Counted from the first letter of the stretch, positions 1-7,477 are shown. The stretch is 9,738 nucleotides of DNA from Thermoplasmata archaeon (GCA_021797225.1 JAKAAE010000051.1:1-9738); one strand, 5' to 3'. The notes: generated from the letters alone by a model not told the origin. Numbers and translations are program-made.

Positions 1-137
1 TTTATCACTTTTATTTTGTATGGCACTTCACTATAAATGTTTTATGAAACCATTATATAACTAAATGAGGCAGAGTAATTTATTATACATCCATGTTATA
101 AATTAACACTAGTGATAACAGATTTTTCCCGGATATG
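1..137. other. Intergenic stretch downstream of the Fe-S subunit gene
   Basis: This AT-rich stretch lies beyond the stop of the minus-strand Fe-S oxidoreductase gene. I see no open reading frame, tRNA or other RNA gene in it. It contains a small dyad, GTTAT at 95-99 paired with ATAAC at 115-119, around the perfect palindrome CACTAGTG at 107-114, and a TATA-like string at about 96-105. It may hold the promoter or operator of a gene lying to the left of the window, but nothing here proves that. Confidence 0.4.
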
Positions 138-1343
138 TTATTGAGATAGAACCATTTTTCCAATAAACTCAGAAAAATCCATGACCTTGCTATCATATGC
201 CAGATTGTTATAGCATAGGGGGCATATGGTAACAATATTATCGGATTTTTTCTTTAAGTCAGTATACCTCTGTACCGATACCTTTTTTGCAGTATCAGGA
301 AATAGCAGTTCATCGGGACCACCACAGCACATATTAGATTTTCCATTCCTATCCGGCATATTAACATCTGTTATGGAATTAAGTATATCTAGGGCCCTGA
401 ACCTATTATTATGCAATACCATATGGCATGGCTCCTGGACTGTAATACCTTTCCTGAACTTTTTATAATTAAGGTTCAGAAGGTCAGTATAATAAACCAC
501 GTCAATATGGAAACCCGGAACATATTCAGAATACCGATTTTTAAGTAAATCATGGGTATGGGGATCAACTGTTATTATTTTCTTTACCCCATTTTCCCTC
601 AGAAATTCATATACACTCTTGGCATATTCCCGGAAATCTTCTATGTATCCAAGATCGTATAGAAACATACCAGGATAGGGCTCATTCTTACCCAGGTATC
701 CAAATTCAACCCCGGATTTTTTTAGCAATTCTACTATATTCCTTAAATCGTTATTCATGGTCTCCTTCAGGTTTCTGTCATAAAAATGCCTTGATAGTCT
801 GATCAACGGAATGTGATTTTTCATTACTGATGCAACACTTCTTACCACATTTTCATCAATATACTTCCTGATTCTGTTTATACCCCGTGTATAGGGCATC
901 ATCTGGTACATATGTCCGGTAATAATTACCGTGCTGCTCCGTGGAAAATCGATACCTTTAGCCCAATCAGCAGCCTCTTCCTTAAGCCCCAGTGGATTTT
1001 CATATTTTAAAATGCTTTCCTTTATGAGGTTGGCAACAGGGTTTTTATCTCTTTTTATATCACTGATAATGAATTCTTTCATGAGTTCACTGACCACTCC
1101 TGCATTAACGCCTGCGGGGCATACATTTACACAGGCATAACAGTCCAGGCAGGAGTAAAAGGAATCACCCAGTTCCACCTGGGCATCAGGGTTCTTCATT
1201 ACAAAATCAGCCAGAATAACCCTTCCCCGGGCACCGAAAACAGAATTGTAGTGATTAGCATCAAGGGTCGGGCATACACTCTCACAGAATCCGCAGCTGA
1301 TACATTTTGCAGTTATGTTTTCAATTTTTTCAATCAGGTTCAT
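138..1343 (-). CDS. GlcF-type Fe-S oxidoreductase subunit (two 4Fe-4S motifs plus CCG domains)
   Basis: Electron-transfer subunit that would pass electrons from the FAD subunit encoded just upstream toward the respiratory chain. The N-terminus carries two CxxCxxCxxxCP motifs (C14/17/20/24 and C65/68/71/75), a ferredoxin-like pair of [4Fe-4S] sites. The rest resembles the duplicated CCG (cysteine-rich) region of GlcF and HdrB/HdrD. The second copy is intact: C306, C339-C340 and C374/C377, matching the CxnCCxnCxxC pattern. The first copy is degenerate. The place where CCG is expected reads YPG (223-225), and the place of the CPxC motif reads DPHT (260-263). There is no signal peptide or membrane segment, so it is probably peripheral on the inner face. 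The ATG overlaps the end of the upstream gene by 14 bases, pointing to coupled translation. The substrate cannot be told from sequence; glycolate and D-lactate are the usual ones in this family. Confidence 0.85.
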   Translation of the reverse strand: MNLIEKIENITAKCISCGFCESVCPTLDANHYNSVFGARGRVILADFVMKNPDAQVELGDSFYSCLDCYACVNVCPAGVNAGVVSELMKEFIISDIKRDKNPVANLIKESILKYENPLGLKEEAADWAKGIDFPRSSTVIITGHMYQMMPYTRGINRIRKYIDENVVRSVASVMKNHIPLIRLSRHFYDRNLKETMNNDLRNIVELLKKSGVEFGYLGKNEPYPGMFLYDLGYIEDFREYAKSVYEFLRENGVKKIITVDPHTHDLLKNRYSEYVPGFHIDVVYYTDLLNLNYKKFRKGITVQEPCHMVLHNNRFRALDILNSITDVNMPDRNGKSNMCCGGPDELLFPDTAKKVSVQRYTDLKKKSDNIVTICPLCYNNLAYDSKVMDFSEFIGKMVLSQ

Positions 1344-2742
1344 AGAAAATCTTGCCCCTGTTCAGTATATTATTGGGATCAAATACCTTTTTGATCGATT
1401 TCATGATTTCCAGCGAGTAAAGAGAATTCCTCTCCAGATATTCCTCATATAGAAGCCGGTTTTTTTCAGTGCCTATTCCGTGCTCTGCTGAAACAGAACC
1501 CATATGTTTTATGGCTACCTTTGCTATATCCATCTGGAGTTTCTCCATCTTTTTCCTTCCATCTTCTGTGTTGTCCATAAAGATGTTTGCATGAATGTTA
1601 CCATCCCCAATATGCCCAAATAATGTTGCCTTAATCTTGCTATCACTGACACATTTTTCTATTTCTTTCATGGCACCAGCTAGTTCGCTGGAAGGGACGA
1701 TAACATCGCCTATAACCACCAGCTGCCTATTATTTTCACGTAATGATAACAGGGCAGAATATGCTCCCTTCCTTGCCGTGTAGATTTCATCCATCCTTGT
1801 CTGGTCAGTTATCACCGTGACATTATCAGTAAATTCTTTCATTATCTTCCTTACATTATCTATCTTTCTTTTCAGAGCTTCTGCAGGGCTATCAATATCA
1901 ATCATCAATAGAAACTGGGTGTATCGTGGTATTCGAATTTTCATGCGCTTTCTTACCGAATTAATTGTTCCGATATCCATGAATTCAGCAATCAGGGGTG
2001 TAATTCCACTACTTTTTATTTTATTCATGGATTTCCCAACGCTTTCAATATCCCTATAAAAACCCATGAGTTTAGCGGTAGCCTCCGGTAAAGGCTCTAT
2101 TTTCAGTACCGCCTTTGTAATCACCCCAAGTGTTCCCTCACTGCCTATCATAAGCGCAGTAAGGTCATACCCTGCGCTCCTTTTCAATGTGTATTCACCT
2201 GTTTTGATGATGTGACCATCGGGAATTATAACATCCATGCCCAGTACCCATTCCTTGGTTGCACCGTATCTCACGGCCCTGAGTCCCCCGGCATTGGTTG
2301 ATAAGGAACCGCCAATAGTTGAAGCTCTGGAACTGGCCGGGTCTGGAGGATAAAAGAAGCTATATTTTTTAAGTTCCTGGTTCAGCGCATCTATCCTCAC
2401 CCCTGGCTCGCATACAGCGTATCTGGAGGATGTATTGATTTCCATTATTCTGTTTAAATTCATGGTGCTGATTATAATGCCATTGAATCCGCTTACCGAG
2501 GAACCTGTAAGTGATGTTCCACCGCTGCGTATGGTCACGTCGATCCTGTAATTATTGCACACGTATAGTATTTCTGAAATGTCATCTGGTGTATCAGGCA
2601 GGCAAACTGCCAGTGGTAATTTACCGTTTATGTAGGAAGCATCTTTCATGAATGGTATCAATTCTTCTTCTGTGGCGAGTACTTTTTTGGTCCCTATTTT
2701 TGAAATGATTTCTGTTATAGCATCTGTTTCTGCCTTCTGCAT
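1330..2742 (-). CDS. FAD-linked 2-hydroxyacid dehydrogenase, GlcD / D-lactate dehydrogenase type
   Basis: Flavoprotein of the VAO/PCMH family that oxidises a 2-hydroxy acid such as glycolate or D-lactate to the 2-oxo acid. The N-terminal FAD-binding half shows the pyrophosphate-binding loop RSGGTSLTG (72-80), PPDPASS (132-138) and the TIGGSLSTNAGG stretch (142-153). The C-terminal substrate domain shows GHIGDGN (376-382) and SAEHGIG (418-424), both family hallmarks, and ends with the usual FDPNNILNRGKI (454-465). At 470 residues it is full length for GlcD. It is first in a minus-strand operon with the Fe-S subunit. No separate GlcE-like subunit is present in the window, so this looks like a two-component enzyme. 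It is divergent from an MFS permease across 89 bases that hold both promoters. Assignment to the family is firm; the substrate is open. Confidence 0.88.
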   Translation of the reverse strand: MQKAETDAITEIISKIGTKKVLATEEELIPFMKDASYINGKLPLAVCLPDTPDDISEILYVCNNYRIDVTIRSGGTSLTGSSVSGFNGIIISTMNLNRIMEINTSSRYAVCEPGVRIDALNQELKKYSFFYPPDPASSRASTIGGSLSTNAGGLRAVRYGATKEWVLGMDVIIPDGHIIKTGEYTLKRSAGYDLTALMIGSEGTLGVITKAVLKIEPLPEATAKLMGFYRDIESVGKSMNKIKSSGITPLIAEFMDIGTINSVRKRMKIRIPRYTQFLLMIDIDSPAEALKRKIDNVRKIMKEFTDNVTVITDQTRMDEIYTARKGAYSALLSLRENNRQLVVIGDVIVPSSELAGAMKEIEKCVSDSKIKATLFGHIGDGNIHANIFMDNTEDGRKKMEKLQMDIAKVAIKHMGSVSAEHGIGTEKNRLLYEEYLERNSLYSLEIMKSIKKVFDPNNILNRGKIFYEPD

Positions 2743-2762
2743 GTTAAATGTAAATCATTACC

Positions 2763-2785
2763 ATTATTAACTCTTTTTATATTTT
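2763..2785 (-). promoter_or_regulatory. Promoter region of the GlcD/GlcF operon
   Basis: On the minus strand, a TATA-like run (AAAATATAAAAA) covers 2774-2785, about 37 bases before the ATG, and would give a leader of roughly 10-12 bases. A weaker box, TTAATAAT at 2763-2770, sits about 24 bases before the ATG and would give a leaderless transcript. The sequence alone does not decide which is used. Confidence 0.45.
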
Positions 2786-2803
2786 CAATTCTGTTTAGAA
2801 ATG

Positions 2804-2811
2804 TTTATAAT
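2804..2811 (+). promoter_or_regulatory. TATA box of the MFS permease gene
   Basis: TTTATAAT is centred about 24-25 bases upstream of the ATG at 2832, with a purine-rich BRE-like stretch just before it. This spacing predicts transcription starting at or next to the ATG, so the mRNA is probably leaderless. No Shine-Dalgarno sequence is seen before the ATG, which fits. Confidence 0.6.
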
Positions 2812-2831
2812 AATCACGGGTTTACTGATTT

Positions 2832-4187
2832 ATGGAGACAAACACTGTTGCTGATTATGTTTATAGGCATAACAATGTTAAGGGGATGTATATGGTTTTA
2901 ATTGCATCGGCCAGTGTATTTCTGGACGTATGGGATTTAACCGCATTCGGATTCGTGCTTACCTTCTTCAAGGCAACTTTCCTGCCTGCAGGATTAATTC
3001 TTGGCGTCTCTGTTGCTGCTGCCAATATAGGTGCAATTGCAGGAGCCATCCTCGGTGGATATTTTACTGATAAGTTCGGTAGAAAGAGGCTTTTGATTTA
3101 TAATATGTTTGTTTTCGTGGTTTTTTCATTCCTTATTGCGGTGTCCACAAATATACTCCAGTTCATAGCATTCAGGCTGATAATGGGATTCTCTATTGGA
3201 AGCGATGTTGCAACAGGATTCTCATACATATATGAATACATAAGCAAGGGTCAGAGAAACCGTTACTACTCTCTCTGGGCATACAGTTTTTCTGTTGTTG
3301 CACTTATCGCTGTAGGTTCTGTATTCCTTCTTACAAGGGAAATCAGCAATGACTCTGTATGGCGTTACATTTTCGTTATAGGCGGAGTATTTGCTGCCAT
3401 TATACTTTTATTTAGAACAAGGATTACTGAAACACCTGTATGGTTGTATGGAAATGGAAAATACAGAGAAACGAAGGATGTTTTAAAAAAAGTGTATGGT
3501 GAAGATATTAATATAAATGATAATAACAGGAAAGAACACATAACTTTAAAGAATCTAATCAAGCTATTTCATAAGGGATTGAACCGGGAGCTCATATTTA
3601 CTTTTTCACTGAACGGCATAGTTGGATTTATCGGATGGGGATTTGCATTTTACATTACCTATATGCTTGCACTGTTAAAATTCCTGGCATTTGACCAGAT
3701 CCTGGAGGCGGATGCAATTATATATGCATTCGGATTTCTGGGAGCGTTTCTATCATCACATCTTGCAAAACGTTTCGGTATATACAAATCTGCTATCATT
3801 CCTGCCGTAGTGGCTTCAATATCCATATTCGCACTATTTCTTGCATTTGATCATATTCTACCGGTGTACCTTGTTATTCCACTTTCAATTATAATAATAT
3901 TTATGAACTATTCAGGCCCAATGGCATATAATGCGGTCTTAAATGAGTTCATTCCGACATCCCTGAGAGGAGTTGGTAATGGATGGAATTATATGTTCAA
4001 TAAGATAACCGAAGCCGTCAGCGGCCTCACTGCGGGGGCAATACTTGTAATTGTAGGGTTAAAATTCAATACTATCATCTTATTTCTTATAGTGTTTTCA
4101 TTTACAGCTACAGCAATAATTGCCGGTCGAAAAGGTTATTTTAAAAATTACAGGGTTTCTGATTTCCACACCTCTCCTGATGAATAA
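2832..4187 (+). CDS. MFS permease, sugar-porter-like
   Basis: Integral membrane transporter of the major facilitator superfamily, probably 12 transmembrane helices, moving a small metabolite by proton symport or uniport. Visible signatures are the loop 2-3 motif GYFTDKFGRKR (76-86), RLIMGFSIGSD (115-125), ETPVWLYGNGKYRE (200-213; a variant of the sugar-porter ESPRWL...GR motif at the start of the central loop) and PTSLRGVGNG (375-384). The counterpart of the loop motif in the second half is reduced to HLAKRFG (310-316). An acidic residue in helix 1 (FLDVWDL, 30-36) is also typical of the sugar and metabolite:H+ symporter branches. The gene is divergent from the hydroxyacid dehydrogenase operon, which suggests, without proving, that it imports that enzyme's substrate. 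Its 3' end overlaps the convergent moaE gene by 40 bases. Confidence 0.85.
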   Translation: METNTVADYVYRHNNVKGMYMVLIASASVFLDVWDLTAFGFVLTFFKATFLPAGLILGVSVAAANIGAIAGAILGGYFTDKFGRKRLLIYNMFVFVVFSFLIAVSTNILQFIAFRLIMGFSIGSDVATGFSYIYEYISKGQRNRYYSLWAYSFSVVALIAVGSVFLLTREISNDSVWRYIFVIGGVFAAIILLFRTRITETPVWLYGNGKYRETKDVLKKVYGEDININDNNRKEHITLKNLIKLFHKGLNRELIFTFSLNGIVGFIGWGFAFYITYMLALLKFLAFDQILEADAIIYAFGFLGAFLSSHLAKRFGIYKSAIIPAVVASISIFALFLAFDHILPVYLVIPLSIIIIFMNYSGPMAYNAVLNEFIPTSLRGVGNGWNYMFNKITEAVSGLTAGAILVIVGLKFNTIILFLIVFSFTATAIIAGRKGYFKNYRVSDFHTSPDE

Positions 4188-4561
4188 ATTTCTTTTTTCC
4201 ATATGGGAGGGATTACCTTTATTTTATCTATAATGTAATGGCAGGCGAGGAACGCATCTTCCCTATGCACCGCGGATACAGCTATTCCGATTGAATCCTC
4301 CTTGAGATTCACCCTGCCCGTACGCTGTATAACCGAGACTTCAATAATTGAATACTTATTTCTAGCTTCTTCGATAATTTGGTGTATTGTTTTCAGTGCC
4401 ATTTCATCATAGGCTTCATAAAAAAGTGCCACAACGTCTCCGGATGTTTCATCCTCTGATCTTACGGTTCCAAAAAATGATACAACAGCACCTGCACTGT
4501 TATTTTTTACGCTGTTAATTACCTCTACTGTATCAATTTTTTCAGCCTGTATCCTTATCAT
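4148..4561 (-). CDS. moaE: Molybdopterin synthase catalytic (large) subunit MoaE
   Basis: Large subunit of molybdopterin synthase, which with thiocarboxylated MoaD inserts two sulfurs into cyclic pyranopterin monophosphate to form the dithiolene of the molybdenum/tungsten cofactor. Numbered from the chosen ATG (137 residues), it shows FFGTVR (29-34), YEAYDEMA (48-55), the SAVHRE segment (about 96-101) and IKVIPPIWKKE (114-124). The last holds the two conserved lysines (K115 and K122) that match the active-site lysines of E. coli MoaE. Length is normal for the family. A longer reading starts at a TTG at 4579. The ATG at 4561 is preferred because a TATA box is centred about 25 bases upstream of it and the family's homology begins there. 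No MoaD gene lies in the window. The 3' end overlaps the convergent permease gene by 40 bases. Confidence 0.92.
   Translation of the reverse strand: MIRIQAEKIDTVEVINSVKNNSAGAVVSFFGTVRSEDETSGDVVALFYEAYDEMALKTIHQIIEEARNKYSIIEVSVIQRTGRVNLKEDSIGIAVSAVHREDAFLACHYIIDKIKVIPPIWKKEIYSSGEVWKSETL
4188..4198 (+). terminator. T-rich stretch after the permease stop
   Basis: A pyrimidine-rich run ending in six T (4193-4198) follows the permease stop directly. Archaeal RNA polymerase terminates at such oligo-T tracts without needing a hairpin. The run lies inside the convergent moaE coding region, so part of its composition is coding. Confidence 0.35.
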
Positions 4562-4582
4562 ATCGATTATAATATGCAATTG

Positions 4583-4590
4583 CTATAAAT
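4583..4590 (-). promoter_or_regulatory. TATA box of moaE
   Basis: On the minus strand this reads ATTTATAG, centred about 25 bases upstream of the ATG at 4561. It fits leaderless transcription and supports that ATG over the upstream TTG at 4579, which would lie too close to the box. Confidence 0.55.
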
Positions 4591-4667
4591 AATTTTAACT
4601 ATGAATAATGAAAGTCCCATGCCATGGTTTAGCCGGAAATCAGTGTACTTAGACATAAAACAAAAAA

Positions 4668-4675
4668 TAGATATA
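4668..4675 (+). promoter_or_regulatory. TATA box of the ferredoxin-reductase operon
   Basis: TAGATATA is centred about 24 bases before the ATG at 4696 and preceded by an A-rich stretch. Spacing predicts a leaderless transcript carrying both the ferredoxin and the geranylgeranyl reductase genes. The rest of the 4591-4695 gap holds nothing else I can name. Confidence 0.5.
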
Positions 4676-4695
4676 GGTATGTAGCTTTTACGCTT

Positions 4696-4905
4696 ATGGA
4701 AGTAAAGGTTAAGAGCGAAATGGACATAGATAGGGGGCTTTGCGATTACTGTGGAGCCTGTGTTGGAATGTGTCCAACTGATGCGATTAATTTGGATGAA
4801 ACAGTTATAGCCATAAATGAAGATAAGTGCATTAAATGCGAATTTTGTGTTATAGGTTGCCCTACAGGAGCAATCTCAGCGGAGTGGTTCCATGCTAAAT
4901 TATGA
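4696..4905 (+). CDS. Small 2[4Fe-4S] ferredoxin, probable partner of geranylgeranyl reductase
   Basis: Soluble electron carrier of 69 residues with two complete CxxCxxCxxxCP motifs (C16/19/22/26 and C45/48/51/55), each expected to bind one [4Fe-4S] cluster; in two-cluster ferredoxins the fourth cysteine of each motif serves the other cluster. The short N-terminal lead (MEVKVKSE) has no signal or membrane segment. The ATG at 4696 is chosen over the internal ATG at 4720 because the TATA box is correctly spaced for it. Its last 14 bases overlap the start of the geranylgeranyl reductase gene, so the two are almost certainly cotranscribed and translationally coupled. In Methanosarcina a ferredoxin gene beside geranylgeranyl reductase is known to support full reduction of the lipid chains; the same role is inferred here. 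Confidence 0.92.
   Translation: MEVKVKSEMDIDRGLCDYCGACVGMCPTDAINLDETVIAINEDKCIKCEFCVIGCPTGAISAEWFHAKL
4881..4887 (+). promoter_or_regulatory. Shine-Dalgarno site of the geranylgeranyl reductase gene
   Basis: GGAGTGG lies seven or so bases before the ATG at 4892, inside the end of the ferredoxin gene. It matches the anti-Shine-Dalgarno pattern (GGAGGTGA-like) well. It supports this start and internal re-initiation on a shared transcript, in contrast to the leaderless first genes of the neighbouring transcription units. Confidence 0.6.
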
Positions 4906-6082
4906 TGTTCTTGTAATAGGTGCGGGGCCTGCAGGTAGCTCTGCAGCAAGGTATTCTGCAAGATACGGTCTGAAGACCCTGATGGTAGAAAAGCGTCCGG
5001 ACATAGGTTCTCCGGTAAGATGCGGAGAGGGTGTATCAAAGGTATGGATGCCGGAGGTAGACTTAAAGCCTGAACAGCACTGGATATCTGATGAGGTAAA
5101 GGGGGCAAGAATCTACGGTCCTTCAGAGAAAAAGCCCATTATACTTGGAGCAGAAAGCGCAGGCAACGAGGTGGGCTTTGTTGTTGAGCGTGATAAATTC
5201 GATAAGCATATTGCAACACTTGCCGCCACCGAGGGTGCAGATATATGGATAAAATCACCAGCAACCTCCGTAATAAAGGAAGGAAACCGTGTTGTGGGCG
5301 CTAAAATCAGACATAACGGTGAGGAAGTCGAGGTCAGAGCAAAGATGGTAATAGCAGCCGACGGTTTCGAAAGTGAATTTTCAAGGTGGGCAGGGCTGAA
5401 ATCACCCATACTGAAGAAAAACGATATCATATCTGCACTGGAATACAGAATGGAGAATGTGGAATCAAACGAAGATTTCACAGATTTCTACTTAGGATCA
5501 ATAGCACCTGCAGGTTATCTCTGGGTATTTCCAAAAGGTCCCCATGAGGCAAATGTTGGAATCGGTGTAACCATAACAAGAATGAAAGATCGCCTTGATG
5601 TTAAAAACTATCTTGATTCATGGATAAAATCGCATCCGGGGTATAGCAAGGGACGTATAATACAGCAGATAAGCGGTGGAGTTTCAGTGAATAAGGTAAA
5701 GGATAAGATGAGCCTACCCGGACTTCTGGCAATAGGAGATGCTGCAAGGCTTATAGATCCCATAACAGGTGGAGGCATAGCCAACGGAATGATTTCCGGT
5801 AAATTTGCCGCACAGGTCTCTAAAAAAGCCATACAGGAAAATGATTATTCGGAACAGATGATGAAAAACTATGACCTAATGGTAAAAGAAAAATTTGAGA
5901 GAAAACATCTAAGAAACTGGTTTGCAAAGGAAAAACTTGGTACGCTGTCTGATGAAACACTGGACAAGCTTGTTGATGTTATATCAGATGTTAAAATGAC
6001 AAACATCTCAGTTGAAGAAATATTAAAAGCGGTTCAGATGAAATATCCAGAGCTTGTATCACAGCTTGAAGATTTAATTTAA
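4892..6082 (+). CDS. Digeranylgeranylglycerophospholipid reductase (geranylgeranyl reductase family)
   Basis: FAD-dependent reductase that hydrogenates the double bonds of geranylgeranyl chains in archaeal ether lipids, giving saturated phytanyl chains. The N-terminus has the dinucleotide-binding GAGPAG (10-15) of the Rossmann fold and an acidic end of the second strand (VEKR, 32-35), followed by RCGEG (43-47). The middle carries AGYLWVFPKG (207-216), the conserved YxWxFP substrate-cavity motif of this family. GDAARLIDPITGGGI (282-296) is the second FAD-contact motif. At 396 residues it is the size of the structurally characterised Thermoplasma acidophilum enzyme. It follows the ferredoxin gene with a 14-base overlap, naming the probable electron donor. 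Its stop overlaps that of the convergent SRP54 gene by 4 bases. The protein should act at the cytoplasmic membrane surface. A geranylgeranyl diphosphate reductase role is an alternative. Confidence 0.92.
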   Translation: MLNYDVLVIGAGPAGSSAARYSARYGLKTLMVEKRPDIGSPVRCGEGVSKVWMPEVDLKPEQHWISDEVKGARIYGPSEKKPIILGAESAGNEVGFVVERDKFDKHIATLAATEGADIWIKSPATSVIKEGNRVVGAKIRHNGEEVEVRAKMVIAADGFESEFSRWAGLKSPILKKNDIISALEYRMENVESNEDFTDFYLGSIAPAGYLWVFPKGPHEANVGIGVTITRMKDRLDVKNYLDSWIKSHPGYSKGRIIQQISGGVSVNKVKDKMSLPGLLAIGDAARLIDPITGGGIANGMISGKFAAQVSKKAIQENDYSEQMMKNYDLMVKEKFERKHLRNWFAKEKLGTLSDETLDKLVDVISDVKMTNISVEEILKAVQMKYPELVSQLEDLI

Positions 6083-7449
6083 ATCTGTGATTCCAGATCA
6101 TCAAGGCTGAAATTGCCTCCCTTGAGCTGGCTTTTGAGCATTTTTTTGAAATTCCTGTTCTTTTTTATTGCTTTCATGTTCTTCTTCATGGCATTGTATT
6201 CTTTCAACAACTGCCTTACATTCTTTTCTCCCTGACCAGATCCTGCAGCTATCCTCTTTATGCGCTTTGCATTTAGCTCATCTGGATTTTCCAGTTCAAA
6301 GTATGTCATGGAATCAAGTATTACTCTGTATAAGCGTAATTTTTCATCGGCCTGCTCCAACTGTGAATCATCCAGCTTATTTCCTCCGGGCATTTTTGCC
6401 AGTGGAAGCGCACCGAAGAATTTTTTCAGCAACCCGGGTTTTGCAAACTTTTCCCACACATCGTACATATCTTTCAGGTCAAATTTGCCTGACATCAATT
6501 TATCCAGTGACGCTTCGGCTTCCTCTTCGGTTATGTTTGTTTCAGCGACAACCTCCATGAGAGAATCTATATCGCCCATTCCAAGAAGTCTTGACAGGAA
6601 TTTTTTCGGATTAAAAATCTGTATATCATCCATGTGCTCTCCTGTGCCTATAAAATAAACAGGGGATTTTATATCGGCAACTGCACTGAGTGCTCCTCCT
6701 GCTTTTCCAGTGCCATCCATCTTTGTTATTATAACCCCGTTGATATTCACAGCGTCATGAAGCTTCTGTGCCTGTGGCCCTGCCTGCTGACCCAGTGTTG
6801 CATCTATTACAAATAATACTGTATCAGGACTGACTTTCTCCTTTATTTCCCTGACCTCATCGATTAAATCCTGATCCAGAGAATCCCTGCCGCTTGTATC
6901 TATAATTTTTATTTTATAATCATTTAAATCTTTGATTCCATTCTTAACAATCTTCAATGCATTCTTTTCATCCTTTTCTCCATAGAAACCGGCGTTCACA
7001 TCCTTTGCTATCTGGTTTAATTGCTCGTAGGCACCGGGCCTGTGTACATCAGCTGCGATTAATCCAGTGGAAAGCCCTTTTTTCTGGAATAGCCTTGCAA
7101 GCTTCCCAGCAGTTGTGGTTTTGCCATTACCGTATAAACCTACCAGCATTAATGTCTGCGGCTTCAGTTCAAAATCAGCATCGGTACCAAGTATTTTCAG
7201 CAACTCTTCATATATTATCCTGATAATATAATCCTGTGATGTCATCCCTGCAGGTGGCTTTTCCTGTAGTGCCCGTTCCTGGACCGTATTTGAAAGTTTC
7301 AGTACAAGTTTGACATTTACATCAGCCTTCAGTAACGCTCTCTGTATTTCCTTTGTAACCTCCTTTACAGTATCCTTGTCTATATAACTGGAACCTGAAA
7401 TTTTATGCATAATATTCTTTAATGAATCCGATAAGCTATCGAGAACCAT
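6079..7449 (-). CDS. srp54: Signal recognition particle 54 kDa protein (SRP54/Ffh)
   Basis: GTPase subunit of the signal recognition particle. It binds SRP RNA and hydrophobic signal sequences and docks with the receptor FtsY to deliver membrane and secreted proteins. From the chosen ATG it has 456 residues: a helical N domain (about 1-95), the G domain with GLYGNGKTTT (104-113), DVHRPGAYEQL (I-box, about 134-144), DTSGR (184-188), TKMDGTGKAGG (242-252) and GTGE (268-271), and the methionine-containing M domain with RIKRIAAGSGQ (396-406), the SRP RNA-binding helix-loop. G3 has serine where most homologues have alanine (DTAGR), a mild change. A TTG at 7455 would add two residues. The ATG at 7449 is preferred because a TATA box is centred 24 bases upstream. 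It ends tail to tail with the geranylgeranyl reductase gene. Confidence 0.96.
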   Translation of the reverse strand: MVLDSLSDSLKNIMHKISGSSYIDKDTVKEVTKEIQRALLKADVNVKLVLKLSNTVQERALQEKPPAGMTSQDYIIRIIYEELLKILGTDADFELKPQTLMLVGLYGNGKTTTAGKLARLFQKKGLSTGLIAADVHRPGAYEQLNQIAKDVNAGFYGEKDEKNALKIVKNGIKDLNDYKIKIIDTSGRDSLDQDLIDEVREIKEKVSPDTVLFVIDATLGQQAGPQAQKLHDAVNINGVIITKMDGTGKAGGALSAVADIKSPVYFIGTGEHMDDIQIFNPKKFLSRLLGMGDIDSLMEVVAETNITEEEAEASLDKLMSGKFDLKDMYDVWEKFAKPGLLKKFFGALPLAKMPGGNKLDDSQLEQADEKLRLYRVILDSMTYFELENPDELNAKRIKRIAAGSGQGEKNVRQLLKEYNAMKKNMKAIKKNRNFKKMLKSQLKGGNFSLDDLESQI

Positions 7450-7468
7450 AATCAATTATCAAAATATA

Positions 7469-7477
7469 TTATATAAT
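7469..7477 (-). promoter_or_regulatory. TATA box of srp54
   Basis: ATTATATAA on the minus strand is centred about 24 bases upstream of the ATG at 7449. This predicts a leaderless transcript and helps choose that start codon over the TTG six bases upstream. Confidence 0.55.

Noticed and set aside
226..468. Plus-strand reading frame of 80 codons opposite the Fe-S subunit gene
   Set aside because: It is an antisense shadow of a well-supported gene, with no family resemblance of its own. The other opposite-strand frames inside the large genes are rejected for the same reason.
4591..4667. Possible small RNA or tRNA gene between moaE and the ferredoxin gene
   Set aside because: The stretch contains GC-richer words such as CCCATGCCATGG but no cloverleaf, no T-loop-like GTTCRA and no long stem.
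6079..7449. FtsY (SRP receptor) instead of SRP54
   Set aside because: The protein has a C-terminal M domain with the SRP RNA-binding segment and lacks the acidic N-terminal A domain of FtsY.
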